Below, one piece after another: positions 1 through 6,680 of a stretch of 64,000 nt of DNA. Both the position numbers and the translations under genes were made by a program. The number at the start of each line of letters is the position of its first letter. Position 1 is the stretch's first letter. Below the pieces are notes generated by a model. It worked only from the letters and a program-made list of their open reading frames with translations. It searched no databases and was not told where the DNA came from. This DNA is from an uncultured Bacteroidales bacterium (lineage in GTDB: Bacteria; Bacteroidota; Bacteroidia; Bacteroidales; UBA932): NCBI GenBank assembly GCA_900316245.1, contig ONCE01000004.1, positions 1-64,000 on the forward strand. The letters run 5' to 3'.

Positions 1-77
1 ACAGTGCACGGGATATTCTTCCCGTCGGCACCGAAGACGGAAATCATTCCGACTTTCTTTCCAATTAAACCAGGCAT
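1..77 (-). CDS. rplC: 50S ribosomal protein L3, N-terminal fragment (runs off the window)
   Basis: The minus strand from position 77 reads MPGLIGKKVGMISVFGADG and then KNIPCT, which is the conserved N-terminus of ribosomal protein L3, a primary 23S rRNA-binding protein of the large subunit. Only about 25 codons are inside the window; the rest lies beyond the left edge. There is no Shine-Dalgarno sequence; the leader is A/T-rich, as is usual in Bacteroidota. In most Bacteroidota rpsJ sits just upstream of rplC. Here the next thing upstream is a divergent lipoprotein gene, so this copy seems to head its own transcription unit. The family call rests on the N-terminal match only. Confidence 0.88.
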   Translation of the reverse strand, partial: MPGLIGKKVGMISVFGADGKNIPCT

Positions 78-150
78 TGGTGTTTGTTAATTAATTGTTA
101 CTTAATGTTTTATAACGCATTGGAGGCCACGTGGGCACAATTGCGGACCG

Positions 151-180
151 CAAAGATACGATTAAAATCCTGATTTTCAA
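151..180 (-). promoter_or_regulatory. Bacteroidota-type promoter for rplC
   Basis: Read on the minus strand, TTG at 180-178 is followed after 19 bases by TATCTTTG at 158-151. This fits the Bacteroidota housekeeping pattern TTTG-N19-21-TAnnTTTG. Transcription would start near 144 and leave a leader of about 65 nt before the rplC ATG at 77. A second box, TAACTTTG at 222-229 on the plus strand, lies 15 bases before the divergent lipoprotein gene but has no matching -33 element. Confidence 0.6.
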
Positions 181-244
181 AAAATTTTCAACAGTTTTAT
201 CAACAACTCGGGGATAATGTTTAACTTTGCAGCCCGAATCATCT

Positions 245-604
245 ATGAAAAGAATAACAGCATTTTTCCTTCTGGTTTTCGCGCTTCTGACAGGATGCAT
301 GAACTTGGGCACCCCGTATGAAGGGGACGTCCACGTCCTCACCATCCGCGCCGTCTCCCCCCAGGGCTATGACGTGCCAGCCGGGGCCGGTGTTTCCATA
401 AAAGGCCTCTCCAACAGCGCCGTCTACGCCCTCACCACCGGAGAGGACGGCCTGGTTTCCACCAACGTTCTCAACGGCATCTACAGCATCTCCGTCCAGA
501 AACGCGTAGGCGACCGTCTGCTAAGCGGCACCCTGGACAAGGTGGTGGTATCCGGAGAAAACCTGACGGTAGAAGTAGATCTGGTCCCTTCCATCCATGA
601 GTAA
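245..604 (+). CDS. Small lipoprotein with carboxypeptidase-regulatory/Ig-like fold (DUF4876 N-terminus-like)
   Basis: 119 residues. It starts MKRITAFFLLVFALLTGC, a type II signal peptide with the lipobox ending at Cys18, so the mature protein is a lipoprotein anchored in the cell envelope. The rest looks like one small beta-sandwich (about residues 30-115), with a pattern such as GAGVSIKG...YALTTGEDGLVSTNV...GIYSISV, typical of transthyretin-like or carboxypeptidase-regulatory domains. I chose the ATG at 245 because earlier in-frame codons would place charged residues before the signal peptide. The 3' end overlaps the next gene by 8 bases, so the two are probably co-translated. In Bacteroides such barrels travel with larger DUF4876 lipoproteins; this would be only that family's first domain. 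That assignment is from memory and uncertain. Confidence 0.7.
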   Translation: MKRITAFFLLVFALLTGCMNLGTPYEGDVHVLTIRAVSPQGYDVPAGAGVSIKGLSNSAVYALTTGEDGLVSTNVLNGIYSISVQKRVGDRLLSGTLDKVVVSGENLTVEVDLVPSIHE

Positions 605-2099
605 GAAATTCCTGCTTCTTGTGGGCGCTGTCCTTTGCGCCCTGCCCCTGAGCGCCCAGGAAGCGTGGCGGGAGGGCCTCAATATAGCCGGCCTTTCCTT
701 CTACAAAGACTCGGAGGCCCAGGTACAGCTGGGCAGTTCGTATACCTCCGGAGACTTCCGGCGCCCTTCGGAAGCCGCCAGGCTCTGGCAGGGCGGTGTG
801 GACGCCCAGGCCGAAAAGCATTACAAAAACCTGGTCTTCGTGGGCGCCCTTCAGTTTGACGTGAAGCACGGACACGATATGATGGGCTCCATGTTCACGA
901 CGCCCGAATTCTATCCCATAGACGTACTGGAGTTCACCCCGGGCCCCAAGACCCGCCTGACCTACGGCGTGGGCGGCGGCGTGGTATGGATTACCCGGTC
1001 CCGCTGGATTCCGGGCTTCACCTTGGAATTCCAGGGTGTCAACTACTCCAAGCGGAATGACCTCCGGCATATTACCAACCGGATGGTGATAAACTTTGCC
1101 CCGTCCCTGCTTTACAAAGGAGACCGCTGGAATTTTGGCGCCACCCTCATCCTGAACAACAACGCCGAGTTTGTCAAGGCCGAACAGTTGGGAGACCCCA
1201 CCACGGACACCTATTACGCCTTCCTGGACAAGGGAAAACGCTACGGCATTTACGATGTCTGGAATGCCAGCGGCATCCACCTGGCCGATCCCGGTCTGGA
1301 CCGCCTGGCCGTAAAACAGTCCATCTGGGGCCTGGCTCTGCAGACCTCTCGGCAGGAGAACTTCTACGCCGACGTAGAGTACCGCCATACCCGCGGCCAC
1401 GTGGGCGAGAAGGGCTGCACCTGGTTCCGCTTCCCGGGCCAGGTCTTCCGCGCCAAAGCCCTCTGGAACATCTCCGGCAAGAAAGGCCTGCACACCCTAA
1501 GGGCCGATATGAACTGGGAGGGCATAGACAACTACGAATCCGTGATTGACCGCGCGCCGGATGGCGGGGCTGTCACCCCGGTGGAATATGCCCGCAACCG
1601 GATTTACATCAAGCGCAGTATGGAAGTTGGCCCCTCTTACAGATACGAGAGCAACGCCGGTTGGAAACTGGGCGCCGCCACCAGTTTCAAGATAGACACG
1701 GACCGCGGCACCTATATGTATCCCTTCCTGGATTTGGACGGATCCGCCGTCCTCAACCTGGCCTTGAACGGAGAAATCCCCATAGGTCCCGTCACCGTCT
1801 CAGCCGAGATAGCCCTGCGGACCGAGGTGGCCGAAAAGCACGAGGTGATTGACACGGACGAGGCCGATGAGGGCGTGATTACCTATCCTTTCCGCCTGGT
1901 AGACTGGTGGGATATGGAAGAGGAGTTCAACGACTGCACGCGCCTGAGCGGGACCGTCAACGTCCGCTACGACTTTGCCATCCGCCGGCAGCAGTTCTTT
2001 GTGGAAGCCGGCTGCACCACCTTCCACGGATTGGGCGTAACCATCCTGCCCGGCAGCAACCGCCAGACCACTCACTTATCCCTTGGGTATAAGTTTTAA
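597..2099 (+). CDS. Outer membrane beta-barrel protein, DUF6850-like
   Basis: 500 residues with a cleavable signal peptide (MSKKFLLLVGAVLCALPLSAQ, about residues 1-21) and a long run of alternating aromatic/hydrophobic strands ending in LSLGYKF. A terminal aromatic after a beta-strand is the usual outer membrane insertion signal. The length and the motifs around WITRSRWIPGFTLEFQG and NFGATLILNNNAEF resemble the DUF6850 family of Bacteroidota barrels, although I cannot confirm the family without a profile search. The start codon overlaps the end of the upstream lipoprotein gene, pointing to a two-gene envelope unit. No TonB plug or carboxypeptidase domain is present, so it is not a SusC-like receptor. 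Its substrate is unknown. It ends 1 base short of the convergent gene at 2101. Confidence 0.7.
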   Translation: MSKKFLLLVGAVLCALPLSAQEAWREGLNIAGLSFYKDSEAQVQLGSSYTSGDFRRPSEAARLWQGGVDAQAEKHYKNLVFVGALQFDVKHGHDMMGSMFTTPEFYPIDVLEFTPGPKTRLTYGVGGGVVWITRSRWIPGFTLEFQGVNYSKRNDLRHITNRMVINFAPSLLYKGDRWNFGATLILNNNAEFVKAEQLGDPTTDTYYAFLDKGKRYGIYDVWNASGIHLADPGLDRLAVKQSIWGLALQTSRQENFYADVEYRHTRGHVGEKGCTWFRFPGQVFRAKALWNISGKKGLHTLRADMNWEGIDNYESVIDRAPDGGAVTPVEYARNRIYIKRSMEVGPSYRYESNAGWKLGAATSFKIDTDRGTYMYPFLDLDGSAVLNLALNGEIPIGPVTVSAEIALRTEVAEKHEVIDTDEADEGVITYPFRLVDWWDMEEEFNDCTRLSGTVNVRYDFAIRRQQFFVEAGCTTFHGLGVTILPGSNRQTTHLSLGYKF

Positions 2100-2100
2100 G

Positions 2101-2871
2101 TTATAGACGCTCGATATCCGCCCAACCGAATCTGGCAGGATACAGCCAGGCGCGGGAGGTGTGCTCCATAACGCCGTTGTCCAGGGAAATCTTGGGGCAT
2201 TCGGCATAGGCGCGCTCCACGAAACTGCGCTCTCCTATGTTCTCCTGCCAGCCCTTGAACAGTTCCGTCACTTCCGGGAGGTACTGCTCCATTTCGGCCA
2301 CGATGGTGGCGGCTTTCCAAATAAAGATACCGCTGTTCCAGAAGAACTCACCGGTCCTTACAAACACCTCTGCCAGTTCGGCGGAGGGCTTTTCCGTAAA
2401 GGTCTTTACCTGCAGGGGGCCGGCCATAAGGTGGGCGTTGCGGCCCTCCTTCACCTGGATGTAACCGAAGTTGACGTCCGGAGTCTTGGGGACGATGCCC
2501 AAAGTCATCAGGACATCGTTATTCTCCACATACTGGCAGGCATCCATAATGGTCTGGGCAAACAGGGATTCGTCCCGGATGTAAAGGTCCCACGGGGAGG
2601 CCACGATCACGGCCTCGGGGTCCCGCACCAGCAGGGAATACGCTGCGTAGGCCATACAGGGAGCCGTCTTGCGGGCCTGCGGCTCTACCAGGAGGTTCTC
2701 TTCTGCAAGGAAGGGCAGCACCTGGCGGGCGGTGCCGGCATAACGTTCCAGGGTAATGACCAGGATGTGGTCCTTGGGGATGAAACGGCTGAAACGGTCA
2801 TACGTCATCCGGAGCTGGTCGGGGGTTCCCGAACCGTCTGCCATAATGACACAATATATGTGTTGGTCCAT
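2101..2871 (-). CDS. Degenerate mannose-1-phosphate guanylyltransferase homologue lacking the nucleotide-binding signature
   Basis: 256 residues clearly homologous to ManC/GMP enzymes: after MDQHIYCVIMADGSG come MTYDRF, EPQARKTAPCMAYAAY, VASPWDLYI, FGYIQVKEG, the sugar-phosphate motif FTEKP, and WNSGIFIW. Functional enzymes have a GGxGSRxWP...PKQF segment right after the first strand. Here about 30 residues covering it are replaced by about 10 (GTPDQLR), and the Gly-Gly is Asp-Gly. The protein also stops at FGWADIERL, where the family normally continues for roughly 80-100 residues. The frame is open, so this is deletion rather than a frameshift. Guanylyl transfer is unlikely; sugar-phosphate binding may survive. 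It is the last gene of an operon (3-base gap to yraN) and ends against a convergent gene. Confidence 0.72.
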   Translation of the reverse strand: MDQHIYCVIMADGSGTPDQLRMTYDRFSRFIPKDHILVITLERYAGTARQVLPFLAEENLLVEPQARKTAPCMAYAAYSLLVRDPEAVIVASPWDLYIRDESLFAQTIMDACQYVENNDVLMTLGIVPKTPDVNFGYIQVKEGRNAHLMAGPLQVKTFTEKPSAELAEVFVRTGEFFWNSGIFIWKAATIVAEMEQYLPEVTELFKGWQENIGERSFVERAYAECPKISLDNGVMEHTSRAWLYPARFGWADIERL

Positions 2872-2874
2872 AAA

Positions 2875-3249
2875 TTAAACGTACATTGGAATCCAGGCCT
2901 GAGGGAAGTATCTGACTATGGTCTCTTCTCCGTCAAAGAGCACGGAAACCACATCGAAGAACACTTCTTTCCCAGACATATTCTTCTTGGAAAGGTACTG
3001 TCCGGCTGCTGCCGAAATGCGTTTCTGCTTAAGTTTGTTTACCTGATCCAGGACGGTGGTGGTAACCGGCGCCGTACGGGCCTTCACCTCCACAAAATGC
3101 AATCCGTCAGGAGCTTCGGAAACGATATCCAGCTCCAGATGACCCGAATGCCAGTTGCGGTCCAGAATCTGGTGGCCTTGGGTTTCCAGGAAATCGCAGG
3201 CCATCTGTTCTCCGGCCTGGCCGATTTTGCTGGTTGTTAATACATTCAT
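2875..3249 (-). CDS. YraN/UPF0102 family putative endonuclease-fold protein
   Basis: 124 residues. It has the YraN core: IGQAGEQMACDFLETQGHQIL, then a GHLELDIVSE and FVEVKART segment that matches the PD-(D/E)xK nuclease-like site (Asp of LDIV, Glu-Val-Lys of VEVKAR). The family is conserved and small, and its biological role is poorly defined; a Holliday-junction-resolvase-like fold is known from structure. I placed the start at the ATG at 3249 (MNVLTTSK); a TTG at 3267 is in frame but would overlap mutS2. It lies 10 bases after mutS2 and 3 before the manC-like gene, in the same transcription unit. A DNA-related role would suit the neighbour. Confidence 0.85.
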   Translation of the reverse strand: MNVLTTSKIGQAGEQMACDFLETQGHQILDRNWHSGHLELDIVSEAPDGLHFVEVKARTAPVTTTVLDQVNKLKQKRISAAAGQYLSKKNMSGKEVFFDVVSVLFDGEETIVRYFPQAWIPMYV

Positions 3250-3259
3250 TGGTTTGGTT

Positions 3260-5773
3260 TTAGTCAAATTTTACTACCGTCACGCCCGAGCCTCCCAGTT
3301 GGATATGCTCGTCTTGTGCGGAGCTCACGCCAGGTACGGTGCGCACGTACTTTTGGATTTCCTCGCGCAACGCGCCTGTTCCCTTCCCATGCAAAATTCG
3401 CACCGAAGGGACTCCTAACATAATGGCGTCGTCAATATATCTCATCACTATCTCCAGGGCGTCATTGACCCGCTCTCCCCTCACGTCTACTTCCAGTTTG
3501 AAATTGGCCTTCCGCTCGCTGATGCCGGTGTCGTATACCTGGCGGGGCTTTTCGGCCGCTTTTCCGGCCACGGCCTTGTACTCGTTGGCGGTGATGCGCT
3601 CCACGCGGTCCAGCGGAAGTTTGGTGGTAATGCTGCCCACGATCACGCTCACGGCCTTGGTGCTGATCTTGGAGACCTCTCCCACCATTCCGTTGCCCAG
3701 GATGCGCACCTTCTCGCCCACCTTCAAGGGGGCGTTGCGGAAGGCGGCCAGTTTCTTCTCTTCCAGTTCCCGCTGCTCCAGCTGCTGGAGGGTTTCTCCG
3801 TCGGCCCTTTTCTTTTTGCGCACCTGTTCACGCTCCTTGCGCTCCTTGACGGTCTGCAGTTTCTTGTCAATGTAGGCGTCGCGGCGGCCGCGGCCTTCTG
3901 CCAGGGCGCCCAGGAAACCCTGGAGCTCTGCCCGGGCTTCCTTGGTGGAGCCCTTTTCGGCCTGGTTCTCCTTGATGGTGCGGATGGTATTTTCTACCTG
4001 CTTGTTGGCGTCCTTCACTATCTTGCGGGCCTCTTCCTTGGCTTCGTCCAGGATGTGGCGGCGCATTTCCTTGATGTCTTCCAGTTCCTTCTCGTAGCGG
4101 TCCGTAAGGCCTTCCAGCGTCTTGTCCGTGGCGCGGATGCGGGTAAGTTTTTCGTCCAGCTGGCGGCGGCTCTTGGCTATCTTTCGGAGGTTGCGCTCTA
4201 TGCCCACGTACTGTTCTCCGGCCCGGAGTTCGGCGTCGTGGACCAGCGATTCCGGCATCCCCATCTTACGGGCCAGTTCAAAAGCGAAGGAGGAGCCGGG
4301 CAGGCCCTGTTCCAGCACGAAGAGCGGGGTTACCGTGGAAGCGTCAAACTGCATGGCGCCGTTGACCACCCCGGTTTCTGCGCCGGAAGCATAGAGCTTG
4401 AGGTTGGTATAGTGGGTGGTGATAACGCCGTAAGCGCCGCGGGTGTCCAGTTCGTGGAGGATGGCCTCGGCTATGGCGCCGCCGGCCGCGGGCTCGGTAC
4501 CGGAACCGAATTCGTCTATGAGGATGAGGGTACGGGAATCGGCCACTTCCAGCATCTTCTTCATATCCGTGAGGAAGGAACTGTAAGTGGAAAGGTCGTT
4601 TTCCAGGGACTGGTCATCTCCGATGGAGACCATAATGCGGTCGAAGACCGGGAGTTCGGAGGTCTCGGAGGTGGGGATGAGCATACCCCACTGGAACATA
4701 TACTGCAGCAGACCCACAGTCTTGAGGCATACGCTCTTGCCGCCGGCGTTGGGGCCGGAGATGAGGAGGATGCGCTTCTGCGGGGTAAGCGTTACGGTCA
4801 GGGGAACGATGGATTTCTTCTCTTTGCGGAGGCTCTTTTCCAGCAGCGGGTGGCGGGCCTTGCGCAGCCGCAGTTCTCCGTCTTCGGAGAGGACCGGCAT
4901 ACCGGCTATGTAGTCCAGGGATACGTGCGCCTTGGCCATAATGAAGTCCAGCTCTCCCACAAAGGTGGCGCCGGCCAGCAGTTCCGGCACAAAGGGTCTG
5001 AGGAACTCCGCAAACTCGTAGAGGATGCGGGCAATCTCGCGGGTTTCGGCAAAATGGAGTTCGGAAATCTCGTTCTGGAGGGCCACAATCTCCGCCGGCT
5101 CCATAAAGGTGGTCTTGCCGGTGGCGCTTTCGTCGTACACGAAGCCCTGGAAGGAACGTTTCTTGGCCGATGCTACCGGGATGAGCATCTTTCCGTCTCG
5201 GATGGAGACGCTGGCATCGGCCTCCACGATGCCTTCCTGCTGCGCCTGGCGGAGGATGGCGTTCATTCGGCGGGAGATGCCCAGTTCCTTTTCCTTGATA
5301 TTGCGGCGGATCTTGTAAAGCTCGTCGGAGGCGGTGTCCTTGATTTCTCCGTGGCGGTCCAGGATGGAGTCTATGCGGCTGATTACCTCGGCCGGGGCGC
5401 TGATGCCCGAAGCCATATGCTGGAGGTTGGGATAGATGCCTTCCTTGACCGTATGGAAGAAGTGCAGGGCCTTGCGGAGCGTATCCAGCAGGGTGCGGAG
5501 TTTGCCCAGGGAAAGGAGGTCGATGGAGGCGTGTTCTCCAATGGGCTCCAGGAAGGGAATGGCGTCAATGTAGCCGGAAGTGGGGAAATTCTCCTCGAAC
5601 ATCAGGATGAGGCGCATCTCGTCCGTGACCAGGTGCCGGCGATGAATCTGATCACCGTCCGTGCAGAAATCCTCCTGCTCCACCCGGGACGCAGCATACT
5701 CCGTAGAGCAGCGGGCCGATACGGCCGCCCTTACTTTGTCAAACCCCAGTTTCGCTTCCAGCCTCGCGTCCAT
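3260..5773 (-). CDS. mutS2: MutS2 family ATPase with C-terminal Smr domain
   Basis: 837 residues, the normal length for MutS2. It has the MutS core helical region (about 1-330), the ABC-type ATPase with Walker A GPNAGGKS near residue 340 and Walker B LILIDEFGSG, a long charged coiled coil (about 510-650), a KOW-like segment (GEKVRILGNGMVGEVSKI), and a C-terminal Smr nuclease domain with LDVRGER and ILHGKGTG. It lacks the mismatch-recognition domain of MutS1. MutS2 proteins act against recombination by processing branched DNA, and in some bacteria rescue collided ribosomes. The ATG at 5773 is 6 bases after cdaA ends, so the two are one transcription unit with yraN and the manC-like gene. Confidence 0.95.
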   Translation of the reverse strand: MDARLEAKLGFDKVRAAVSARCSTEYAASRVEQEDFCTDGDQIHRRHLVTDEMRLILMFEENFPTSGYIDAIPFLEPIGEHASIDLLSLGKLRTLLDTLRKALHFFHTVKEGIYPNLQHMASGISAPAEVISRIDSILDRHGEIKDTASDELYKIRRNIKEKELGISRRMNAILRQAQQEGIVEADASVSIRDGKMLIPVASAKKRSFQGFVYDESATGKTTFMEPAEIVALQNEISELHFAETREIARILYEFAEFLRPFVPELLAGATFVGELDFIMAKAHVSLDYIAGMPVLSEDGELRLRKARHPLLEKSLRKEKKSIVPLTVTLTPQKRILLISGPNAGGKSVCLKTVGLLQYMFQWGMLIPTSETSELPVFDRIMVSIGDDQSLENDLSTYSSFLTDMKKMLEVADSRTLILIDEFGSGTEPAAGGAIAEAILHELDTRGAYGVITTHYTNLKLYASGAETGVVNGAMQFDASTVTPLFVLEQGLPGSSFAFELARKMGMPESLVHDAELRAGEQYVGIERNLRKIAKSRRQLDEKLTRIRATDKTLEGLTDRYEKELEDIKEMRRHILDEAKEEARKIVKDANKQVENTIRTIKENQAEKGSTKEARAELQGFLGALAEGRGRRDAYIDKKLQTVKERKEREQVRKKKRADGETLQQLEQRELEEKKLAAFRNAPLKVGEKVRILGNGMVGEVSKISTKAVSVIVGSITTKLPLDRVERITANEYKAVAGKAAEKPRQVYDTGISERKANFKLEVDVRGERVNDALEIVMRYIDDAIMLGVPSVRILHGKGTGALREEIQKYVRTVPGVSSAQDEHIQLGGSGVTVVKFD

Positions 5774-5779
5774 CTGTCC

Positions 5780-6592
5780 TTACTCCTCTATAGTCATCAG
5801 GGAACTCAGCAACTGGCGGAGTTCCTTCATATCCTGTACTGTGTGTATTTCTCCTCCGTGCACGAAGCTCACGTCACCCGTTTCCTCGGACACCACCAGG
5901 ATATCCGCATCCGTGTCTTCACTCAGGCCGATGGCAGCGCGGTGGCGCATGCCGTAGTGGGCGGGGATGTCCGTCCGGTTGGTCATGGGAAGCTGGCAGC
6001 GGGCGGCGGCGATGTGGTCTCCCACAATGATCATGGCTCCGTCGTGCAAAGGGGAGTTCTTAAAAAAGATATTCATAATGAGGCGACGGTTGATATCGGC
6101 CTCAAAACGGTCTCCCGTATTCATATACTCATCCAGGAGGGATTTGTGCTGGATGACGATGAGGGCGCCGGTCTTCTCTGCCGACATGGCGCGGATGGCC
6201 TCTCCCAGTTCGTCTACACTCAGGTCTCCCATAGCCTCTTCCTTGATGCCCAGCAGGCGGTTGAACAGCTGGCCGCTGCGGCGGGCCAGGCCGGACTGGA
6301 CGGCAAAGCGGTTGAGCATATGGCGGATTTCCGGTTGGAAGAGGATGATGACCGCCAGCACACCCACATCCAGCAGGGCATCCAGCAGCGCCGACATCAT
6401 CCGCATATTGAGCGCTGTAACCACGGCCTGCAGAATGAGCAGGAAAACCAGCAGCAACACGATGTTGAAGATGGAGGAGTCTCCCCGGATGCTTCTGATG
6501 AGGAAGTAAATGAGGAGAGCGACCATCAGCACATCCAGGACGTCTGCCCAGCCGAAGCTCAGAAAATCGAATATGCCCAACACTTTTATCAT
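5780..6592 (-). CDS. cdaA: Diadenylate cyclase CdaA (c-di-AMP synthase)
   Basis: 270 residues. Three N-terminal membrane segments (about 12-85) precede a DAC domain with the hallmark motifs PLHDGAMII (near residue 184) and GMRHRAAIGLSE (near residue 215). These form the ATP-binding site that makes cyclic di-AMP, a second messenger controlling potassium/osmolyte balance and envelope homeostasis. I chose the ATG at 6592 (MIKVLGIFDF) over an in-frame TTG nine bases earlier. It is the first gene of the operon, diverging from the GH31 gene across an 88-base AT-rich gap. No cdaR or glmM, the usual partners in Firmicutes, is nearby; instead mutS2 follows within 6 bases. Confidence 0.94.
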   Translation of the reverse strand: MIKVLGIFDFLSFGWADVLDVLMVALLIYFLIRSIRGDSSIFNIVLLLVFLLILQAVVTALNMRMMSALLDALLDVGVLAVIILFQPEIRHMLNRFAVQSGLARRSGQLFNRLLGIKEEAMGDLSVDELGEAIRAMSAEKTGALIVIQHKSLLDEYMNTGDRFEADINRRLIMNIFFKNSPLHDGAMIIVGDHIAAARCQLPMTNRTDIPAHYGMRHRAAIGLSEDTDADILVVSEETGDVSFVHGGEIHTVQDMKELRQLLSSLMTIEE

Positions 6593-6654
6593 AGCATACA
6601 AATATACGCATTTTTCTCAACATTCGATTTTTCCGTTTTTCCAAAGGAAATGCT

Positions 6655-6662
6655 TATATTTG
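6655..6662 (+). promoter_or_regulatory. Putative -7 element for the GH31 gene
   Basis: TATATTTG fits TAnnTTTG and lies 18 bases before the ATG at 6681. No TTG lies at the right distance upstream (only T-rich sequence), so support is moderate. The gap 6593-6680 also has to hold the cdaA promoter on the other strand. Confidence 0.45.
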
Positions 6663-6680
6663 TACATCAACCACGTAGTT

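Noticed and set aside
2101..2871. Frameshift or sequencing error in the manC-like gene
   Set aside because: All three frames near 2790-2871 were considered; the missing signature is not encoded in another frame, so the loss is an in-frame deletion.
6593..6680. A riboswitch (c-di-AMP type) ahead of the GH31 or cdaA gene
   Set aside because: The gap is 88 bases of AT-rich sequence holding promoter elements, with no stable multi-stem structure.
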